Positions 58,785 through 64,000 of a DNA stretch of 64,000 bases are shown one piece after another; the stretch's first letter is position 1; the number at the start of each line of letters is the position of its first letter. The notes beneath the pieces were generated by a model. That model saw only the letters and a list, made by a program, of their open reading frames with translations, searched no databases and was not told the origin of the DNA. This DNA is from Onthovicinus sp900555545 (GTDB taxonomy: Bacteria; Bacillota; Clostridia; Oscillospirales; Acutalibacteraceae), in the NCBI GenBank assembly GCA_949296915.1, contig CASFPX010000011.1:18864-82863 (forward strand). The letters are read 5' to 3'. A program made the translations under genes and the position numbers.

Positions 58785-58894
58785 ATAGGTACAGACCGTG
58801 AGGGGGAACAATCCCGCGGCATGTGTCAACCGGATTTGATCTCCCATATCGTTCTGAACTTCCGGGATTTCCCAATATGAAGGAGATGTTATTC

Positions 58895-59425
58895 ATGAAG
58901 ATGACCATCACAGGACGTAAATGTACCCCCAGGGAGAGCTTTAAGGATCGGGCGGAAGTTAAATTATCAAAAATTGAGCGTTTTTTCGGCGAAAATGCCG
59001 AGGCGAAAATTACTGCCACAGTTGAGAAAAGTACAAAAATTGTGGAGATCACCGTCCGGTATGACGGGATGATCTTCCGAGCGGAACGCACTTCACCGGA
59101 TTCACTGGAGGACGCGCTGGACGATTGCGTCGATGCGCTGATCCGCAGGATCCGCAAGAATAAGACAAAGGTCGCACGTCAGATTCACTCCGGATCGCTG
59201 GTGGATATGTTTGACGCCGAGGCCTCCGGCGAGGAGGAGAAGGAGTTTAACCTTGTCCGGCGTAAGAGCGTGTACCTGCGTCCGCAGTCGCTTGATGAGG
59301 CTATTTTGCAGATGAATATGCTGGGCCATGCGTTCTATATGTTCCTCAATGCGGAGACAGAGCGCGTCAACGTCGCCTATCGCCGTAAGGACGGCACCTA
59401 TGGCCTGATCGAGCCGGAAGAGTAA
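58895..59425 (+). CDS. hpf: Ribosome hibernation promoting factor, long form
   Basis: Long HPF dimerises idle 70S ribosomes into 100S particles. The 176 residues show the N-terminal S30AE domain (MKMTITGRKCTPRESFKDRAEVKLSKIERFF..., with the basic RRIRKNKTK near 90), a linker, and the C-terminal dimerisation domain VRRKSVYLRPQSLDEAILQMNMLGHAFYMFLNAET near 115-150. AAGGAGA lies 8 bases before the ATG. Confidence 0.95.
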   Translation: MKMTITGRKCTPRESFKDRAEVKLSKIERFFGENAEAKITATVEKSTKIVEITVRYDGMIFRAERTSPDSLEDALDDCVDALIRRIRKNKTKVARQIHSGSLVDMFDAEASGEEEKEFNLVRRKSVYLRPQSLDEAILQMNMLGHAFYMFLNAETERVNVAYRRKDGTYGLIEPEE

Positions 59426-59440
59426 TTTGATTAAAATCCG

Positions 59441-59466
59441 AGGGGCGGATTTTCCGCCCCTTTTTA
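59441..59466 (+). terminator. Terminator after hpf
   Basis: AGGGGCGG pairs with CCGCCCCT around ATTTT and TTTTT follows. Confidence 0.9.
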
Positions 59467-59490
59467 AATGTCAAAAATTTGGAGTTGCCT

Positions 59491-60606
59491 ATGAGTTATC
59501 GTTTTGTTGTCCCATGCTTGTTCGGGCTGGAGTCGATTGTCGCCGCTGAACTGAATGGAATGGGGGCTGAAAATGTCGTCAGTGAAAATGGCCGTGTTCT
59601 GTTTTCGGGAGATTTTACCATGATGGCACGCGCCAATCTTTCCCTGCACTGCGGAGAGCGCGTGCTGCTGCTGATCGGGGAGTTTGAGGCACGCTCGTTT
59701 GAGGAACTGTTCGATCAGGTGCGCCAGCTCCCCTGGGAACAGTATATCGGACTGCGGGATGAATTCCCTGTCACCGGATACTCGCTGCGCTCAAAGCTTT
59801 TCAGCGTGCGTGACTGCCAGTCTATCATCAAGAAGGCGATCGTGGAACGCCTGAAATCCCAGTATGGCGTGTCATGGTTTGAGGAGACCGGTGCCCGCCA
59901 CATGATCCGTTTTGCAATCCTGAAAGATAGGGTCAGCGTTATGCTGGATACCTCGGGGGTTGGGCTATATAAGCGCGGATACAGGCTGGAATCCAACGAC
60001 GCTCCGATCAAGGAGACGTTAGCTGCTGCAATGTGCTCCCTGGCACGTCTGCGCGAGTACCACACGCTCTATGATCCGCTCTGCGGATCCGGAACGATTT
60101 TGACAGAGGGCGCGCTGATGGCTCTGAATATTGCACCGGGCCTCAAACGCAGCTTTATCTCCGAACGTTGGGAGAATGTAGGGGAGGCGGTATTTAATCG
60201 TGAGCGCGAGCGCGCCAGGGAGCTGATTCGGCGCGATGTTCCCTTTCAGGCTTACGGTTCTGATATCGATGCCAAAGCGATCGAGTCGGCGCTCGGCAAT
60301 GCGAAGCGCGCCGGTGTGGCGGATCGGATCAAGTTTTCGGTCCAGGATGTACGTTTTTGGGCCAATAGGAGCGATCGAGGTACCGTTATCACCAATCCTC
60401 CTTATGGAGAACGGTTGCTTGATATTGAGCAAGCTGAACAAATTATAAAAATATTAGGAGAAAAGTTTGACAAAAAACGCGGTTGGAGTTATTATATTAT
60501 CAGTCCGTCTGACCAATTTGAAACATTGTTTGGGCGCCGGGCGGATAAGAGGCGGAAGCTCTATAACGGGATGATGCAATGTCAACTGTTTATGTACTAC
60601 AAATGA
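59491..60606 (+). CDS. THUMP-domain class I RNA methyltransferase (YpsC/RlmL N-terminal type)
   Basis: The 371-residue protein has an N-terminal ferredoxin-like/THUMP RNA-binding part and a Rossmann methyltransferase with LYDPLCGSGTILTEGALMA near 191-209 (motif I) and VITNPPYGERL near 299 (motif IV, N-P-P-Y for exocyclic amine methylation). It resembles the 23S rRNA m2G2445 enzyme half of RlmL and B. subtilis YpsC. The ATG at 59491 has GGAG 6 bases upstream. It is followed after 15 bases by a lipid kinase gene. Confidence 0.9.
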   Translation: MSYRFVVPCLFGLESIVAAELNGMGAENVVSENGRVLFSGDFTMMARANLSLHCGERVLLLIGEFEARSFEELFDQVRQLPWEQYIGLRDEFPVTGYSLRSKLFSVRDCQSIIKKAIVERLKSQYGVSWFEETGARHMIRFAILKDRVSVMLDTSGVGLYKRGYRLESNDAPIKETLAAAMCSLARLREYHTLYDPLCGSGTILTEGALMALNIAPGLKRSFISERWENVGEAVFNRERERARELIRRDVPFQAYGSDIDAKAIESALGNAKRAGVADRIKFSVQDVRFWANRSDRGTVITNPPYGERLLDIEQAEQIIKILGEKFDKKRGWSYYIISPSDQFETLFGRRADKRRKLYNGMMQCQLFMYYK

Positions 60607-60621
60607 GAGTGAGGAAAAGGC

Positions 60622-61620
60622 ATGAGACACGTTTTTATCATTAACCCCAACGCAGGCAAGGGTAAGGCTCTTGGCAGTATCCACCCCGTCATTCAAAAGT
60701 ATTGCACGGAACACCGGCTTGACTGGGATGTCTATATTCCGGATTCCCCTACGGGTGCACGGGAGTTTATCCGGGCGGAAGCGGAAAAAGCGGGGGATAA
60801 TCCAATCCGCTTTTACGCGTGTGGTGGTGATGGTACGCTCTATGAGGCGGTCAATGCCGCATATCCATTTAAGAATGTCGAAGTGGGTGTTATCCCTCTG
60901 GGCTCTGGAAATGACTTTATCCGTCTATTTGGTACCGCGGAACAGTTTAGGGATATTGACGCACAGGTCAACGGTACAGCCGTCGCGTTGGATCTGGTCA
61001 AATGTGATAAGGGTCAGGTTGCCATCAACCAATCCTCCATGGGTTTCGACGGAGAAGTCTGCGCCAAAAAAGAGGAGTTCAAGAACCTGTTGCCGGTCAT
61101 GCGTGGGAATACAGCCTATACGGCATCGGTTGCCTATTGCTTTTTCCATAAGATGAAGAATGAATTTACCATCCAGATCGACGATGGCGAACCCGTCAAA
61201 AAGAACGTTATCTTCTGCGTTGCGGCCAGTTCACGCTGGTACGGTGGCGGCTTTAAGGCGGCGCCGTTTGCACTGCCTGATGACGGGTACCTGGATTTTG
61301 TAATCGTGGAGAAGAATATGCCGCGCGTCAAATTGCTGCCGCTGATCAATATGTATAAAAACGGCGAGCACGCCAAGTTGGCGGACCGAGGGATTTTGAC
61401 CTATATCCGCGGCAAGAAGATCAAGATCCACAGCGACAAGCAGGCCGCTATTAACTGCGACGGCGAGTATATGTATGTCAATGACGTCACGTTTGAGGTG
61501 ATGGAAAAGGGAATCAAATTTATTGTTCCCAAAACCTCATCTTATTTCCACGACGTGGAGATGGGCAAGATCAACGGAGAAATCCCCATGGAGATCCAGA
61601 AGTACTGCTCCAAGCTGTAA
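60622..61620 (+). CDS. Diacylglycerol kinase-family lipid kinase (DgkB/YegS-like)
   Basis: The 332 residues have the DAGK catalytic pattern: INPNAGKGKA near 7, the glycine-rich ACGGDGTLYEAVNA near 66-79, GVIPLGSGNDFIRLFG near 89, and late CDGEYM near 285. Enzymes of this group phosphorylate diacylglycerol or related lipids; DgkB recycles diacylglycerol from teichoic acid synthesis. The ATG at 60622 follows GTGAGGAAAAGG. A strong terminator follows. Confidence 0.9.
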   Translation: MRHVFIINPNAGKGKALGSIHPVIQKYCTEHRLDWDVYIPDSPTGAREFIRAEAEKAGDNPIRFYACGGDGTLYEAVNAAYPFKNVEVGVIPLGSGNDFIRLFGTAEQFRDIDAQVNGTAVALDLVKCDKGQVAINQSSMGFDGEVCAKKEEFKNLLPVMRGNTAYTASVAYCFFHKMKNEFTIQIDDGEPVKKNVIFCVAASSRWYGGGFKAAPFALPDDGYLDFVIVEKNMPRVKLLPLINMYKNGEHAKLADRGILTYIRGKKIKIHSDKQAAINCDGEYMYVNDVTFEVMEKGIKFIVPKTSSYFHDVEMGKINGEIPMEIQKYCSKL

Positions 61621-61637
61621 AAGAACATAATAAACGG

Positions 61638-61670
61638 AAGGCCTCCGGCGTGAAACCGGAGGCCTTTTCA
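61638..61670. terminator. Bidirectional terminator between the lipid kinase and ABC permease genes
   Basis: AAGGCCTCCGG pairs perfectly with CCGGAGGCCTT, with TTTTC on the plus strand. The two genes converge here. Confidence 0.9.
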
Positions 61671-61693
61671 TGCTTTTTGGGATAGCGTTGGCA

Positions 61694-64000
61694 TTATGCG
61701 CCAAACAACGCCTTGATCTCCGGCGTGGCATACTGTTCGGGGAGGAACAGGGAGACGGTGTAATCTCCGATTTTAAGTTCAATGCCATAGCCGGTATTTC
61801 CAGTGTAATAGAGGGGGTAGAGGCGGTTCCTGATCGCGTTGAACTGTTCCTGCGTCAGCTTCACAGCACCATCAAACGGCTGGTAGGCGGCGTTATGGGG
61901 CTCCAACTGCTCAAAGCTACTTACAAACAGCCGCGAGATGTTGTCATCGCCGCTTGAGCTATAGATGCCTTCTCCCAATTGCTCATAGACATCCGCAATA
62001 GGAATGGCACTGATATCAGAGGGAGCCGGCTGTGCATTTCCCGCAGCGGGGATCATTCCGTTCTCCTGAAGAAAAGCGAGCGTGTGCGTCATGCTCTCCG
62101 TAAGCGGATATGCGCTGGTGATATTCGAAAGGTCATATGAGTCCGGCTCGTAATCTAAGCCGCTGAAGAAGAGCAGGTAATATTGGTTCGGCTGTTCCGG
62201 ATAGAACCTTTGCTGCGCCGACTGCGCGGTCACATCGGAGATTACCGCCTGCTTGAGCGCGGCATGCTGTTCTGGGGTGAGTTCCAACGCAAAATATTCT
62301 CGGGTGATTGCATCGATAAGTACAACCGTTCCAGTCTCGTAACCGTATGCTGCCTGACGGTCGGGATGTTCCACAAGGGGATTGGCCTCGTCCTCCTCCA
62401 GCATCTGCTGCGTCGGATTGGAGGAGATAACTTCCCGTATCGTATCCTTGGACCAGTCCGTCTCATAAAGCAGGAGGGATTTCTGCAGTGCTTCAACAGT
62501 CACACGCGGATAGTAACGTTTGATCTCGCTTCCGTCTTCGAGCAGATAGACAATGCACAGCGGCTTATCAACGGTCTGCTCCGCGTCTTTCGAATCAATC
62601 ATCATCTGATGCAGCCGGCGGGCAAATTCAATATCCCGCTCCGTTGTAAGCGCACCTCCCAGATGGTCATTATCGGTGTTAGCGGAAAAAACACCAATGC
62701 TTACGCCCCCGTTAAAATACTTTTCCCCGTAAATTTTAAAAGAGTAATCCGCGTCCACATAGACTTCTTTGATATCATCTGCCTGCGGAATCCGGCTGGT
62801 GTAGCCGAAGAGTCCGGTCGCGAAAACGGCGTAGACGGCAATTGGGACAGCAAGGTGGATCGGGAGCTTCCACAGCCCTCTCAGTAAATCTTTTCCACTC
62901 CGGGTGAGGACTGCTTCTATTATCAGGTAAATAACGGCATAGGGGAGCAGCGCAATAGCAAATGCCAATACATGGTTGATCCGGTTGTACAAGAAGTAAA
63001 GTACCGCAGTGGAGGCGCCGAAGCCAAGAACGAGTTCTACGGCAAAGTTGAGGATTTTGTTCTTACCGATAAAACCGCTGATCTCCGTCCGCCGCCGTTG
63101 GAAGATGAGCAGTGCGATTCCAAGGCATATGGCGCACGCTGCCAACCAGGGCAGCAGTTCCAGGAATGCCGAAGTTGTAGTCTCAGGTGAGAGCGCGTTC
63201 TCACGCTCGGGCATTGCCATATTTTCCAATCCCTGTTGTAAGAAAAAGATTGGATTGTACCGGGTGGAATCCTGCACAAGAGATTCGCTGAGCTCCTGAT
63301 AATCGCCGAAGTATACCTGTCTTGCGCTGTATGGACTGCCCCACAACAGGGTGGACATCAGGAATTGGAGGCAGTAGATCAGAATGGTGGGCAACAGGAG
63401 GATTACGGCGGAAAAACCGATGCCCTCAAGCACAGTGCCCACCGCGCTGAATACCGCCGCCGTCACCGTCATGCAGATCATGGCGAGCAGGTACAGGCTT
63501 AGGATGTAATAAGCGGCGGCTGTCCACAGTTCAGGTGAAAAGCCAAAATAATGGATGTTGACTACCGCGCTCAGCAAAAGTGGCAGTGCGACGGACACGG
63601 CCAGCATAATCGCTCCGGCGGCGTACTTGGCCAGGAACAGGCTGCAGCGTTTGATGCCCAGCGAATAGTAGACATTGACCGTCTTTTTGGCAGCCATAAA
63701 CCGGAACAGAAAGACACCCGTCATCGCTGAGAACAGGCAGACAGCCAGCATCAAAAAATAGGAGAACACCTCTGCATCCGGCAAGAGAATATAGCGGTAT
63801 AATTCCCTCAGCGTTTTTTCCTCCTCAGCAGCTATCAGCTGTATATTGGGGATGGCCTCTGTGACCGGAAGGATGATGGTGAAAAGCGCAATCCCAAGCA
63901 TATTCAGCAGCGGGAAGATAAAATTCTCGGAGAAGGCGCGTGAGAAGGTGTAAAGGAAGGGGCTGAAAGCCCGGCGGTCACTGCGCGGAGAAGATTTTTG
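61694..64000 (-). CDS. ABC transporter permease with large extracytoplasmic domain, start beyond the window
   Basis: The frame is open to base 64000 and runs upstream past the ATG at 63901. The codons between 63902 and 64000 read ...FSPFLYTFSRAFSENFIFPLLN, a sensible first membrane segment, so the true start lies outside the window. The visible 768 residues have about eight hydrophobic helices in the first half, with PLLNMLGIALFTIILPV, VFSYFLMLAVCLFSAMTGVFLF and NVYYSLGIKRCSLF. A roughly 350-residue hydrophilic C-terminal part follows a late helix near HLAVPIAVYAVFATGLFGY. The MKKTVNVYYSLGIKR-like loop resembles ABC-2-type permeases. Substrate unknown; the ATPase is presumably upstream. Confidence 0.75.
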   Translation of the reverse strand, partial: QKSSPRSDRRAFSPFLYTFSRAFSENFIFPLLNMLGIALFTIILPVTEAIPNIQLIAAEEEKTLRELYRYILLPDAEVFSYFLMLAVCLFSAMTGVFLFRFMAAKKTVNVYYSLGIKRCSLFLAKYAAGAIMLAVSVALPLLLSAVVNIHYFGFSPELWTAAAYYILSLYLLAMICMTVTAAVFSAVGTVLEGIGFSAVILLLPTILIYCLQFLMSTLLWGSPYSARQVYFGDYQELSESLVQDSTRYNPIFFLQQGLENMAMPERENALSPETTTSAFLELLPWLAACAICLGIALLIFQRRRTEISGFIGKNKILNFAVELVLGFGASTAVLYFLYNRINHVLAFAIALLPYAVIYLIIEAVLTRSGKDLLRGLWKLPIHLAVPIAVYAVFATGLFGYTSRIPQADDIKEVYVDADYSFKIYGEKYFNGGVSIGVFSANTDNDHLGGALTTERDIEFARRLHQMMIDSKDAEQTVDKPLCIVYLLEDGSEIKRYYPRVTVEALQKSLLLYETDWSKDTIREVISSNPTQQMLEEDEANPLVEHPDRQAAYGYETGTVVLIDAITREYFALELTPEQHAALKQAVISDVTAQSAQQRFYPEQPNQYYLLFFSGLDYEPDSYDLSNITSAYPLTESMTHTLAFLQENGMIPAAGNAQPAPSDISAIPIADVYEQLGEGIYSSSGDDNISRLFVSSFEQLEPHNAAYQPFDGAVKLTQEQFNAIRNRLYPLYYTGNTGYGIELKIGDYTVSLFLPEQYATPEIKALFGA

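Noticed and set aside
58785..58894. raiA-type structured RNA upstream of hpf
   Set aside because: The leader of about 100 bases is too short for the known raiA motif and shows no strong long-range pairing.
1..64000. CRISPR arrays, insertion sequences, prophage or integrative element
   Set aside because: No regularly spaced repeats, transposase, integrase, or phage structural gene is visible in either strand.

Overview
The window reads as a chromosomal segment of a Gram-positive, spore-forming anaerobe of class Clostridia, most likely in the Oscillospirales (Ruminococcaceae/Oscillospiraceae). The grounds are moderately high GC content, strong GGAGG ribosome binding sites with frequent GTG and TTG starts, and a typical set of genes: SpoVM, YabP, YabQ, a SpoVB-type flippase, a SigH-type sigma factor, AddAB, HemZ, long-form HPF, rubrerythrin and TrhA. 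The genus assignment is inference. I see no prophage, insertion sequence, integron or CRISPR array.

Layout. At 1-1283 a HAD hydrolase runs off the left edge, followed (leftward) by spoVM and a lipoprotein, then the leader of a purine operon. The operon (1284-8148) is purE-purF-purM-purN-purO-purH-purD. Its last steps use two separate proteins, an AICAR formyltransferase and a PurO-type IMP cyclohydrolase, instead of bifunctional PurH. Next come a MacA-like adaptor and MacB-like permease without an ATPase (8218-11026), two M42 aminopeptidases, a YnbB-type PLP enzyme, a DUF2461 protein and a phosphohexomutase (11102-16691). An LCP-family protein, an acyltransferase-3 and a MATE transporter follow, then a leftward M20 peptidase. 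From 22196 a metallophosphoesterase, addB and addA run rightward.

30282-36148 is a leftward block of accessory metabolism: a methyltransferase with an elaborate attenuator leader, a flavodoxin, an alpha/beta hydrolase, TrhA, a radical SAM protein and a metallophosphoesterase. 36337-40513 holds an esterase and a Crp/Fnr regulator with a three-gene SsuABC/TauABC-like importer. 40656-43122 holds a SigH-type sigma factor, a degenerate tRNA-like element, a zinc-ribbon protein, an unrecognised protein and a rubrerythrin whose promoter is flanked by two perfect palindromes.

43387-56670 is a dense housekeeping run: recJ-relA-dtd-MBL hydrolase-hemZ-nucleoside kinase, a zinc-ribbon protein, and then spoVB-like-mazG-hup-rqcP-yabP-yabQ-divIC-S1 protein. 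The last part keeps the order of the Bacillus subtilis yabM-yabN-yabO-yabP-yabQ-divIC-yabR neighbourhood. 56731-61620 holds an amidohydrolase, an orphan fumarase alpha subunit, hpf, a THUMP methyltransferase and a lipid kinase. A large ABC permease read leftward runs off the right edge.

The signals most worth a second look are RNA-level: the two-uORF attenuator before the methyltransferase (31049-31330), the tRNA-like element at 41230-41296, the purE leader, the paired palindromes at the rubrerythrin promoter, and the spoVM gene, which is short enough to be missed by routine gene calling.
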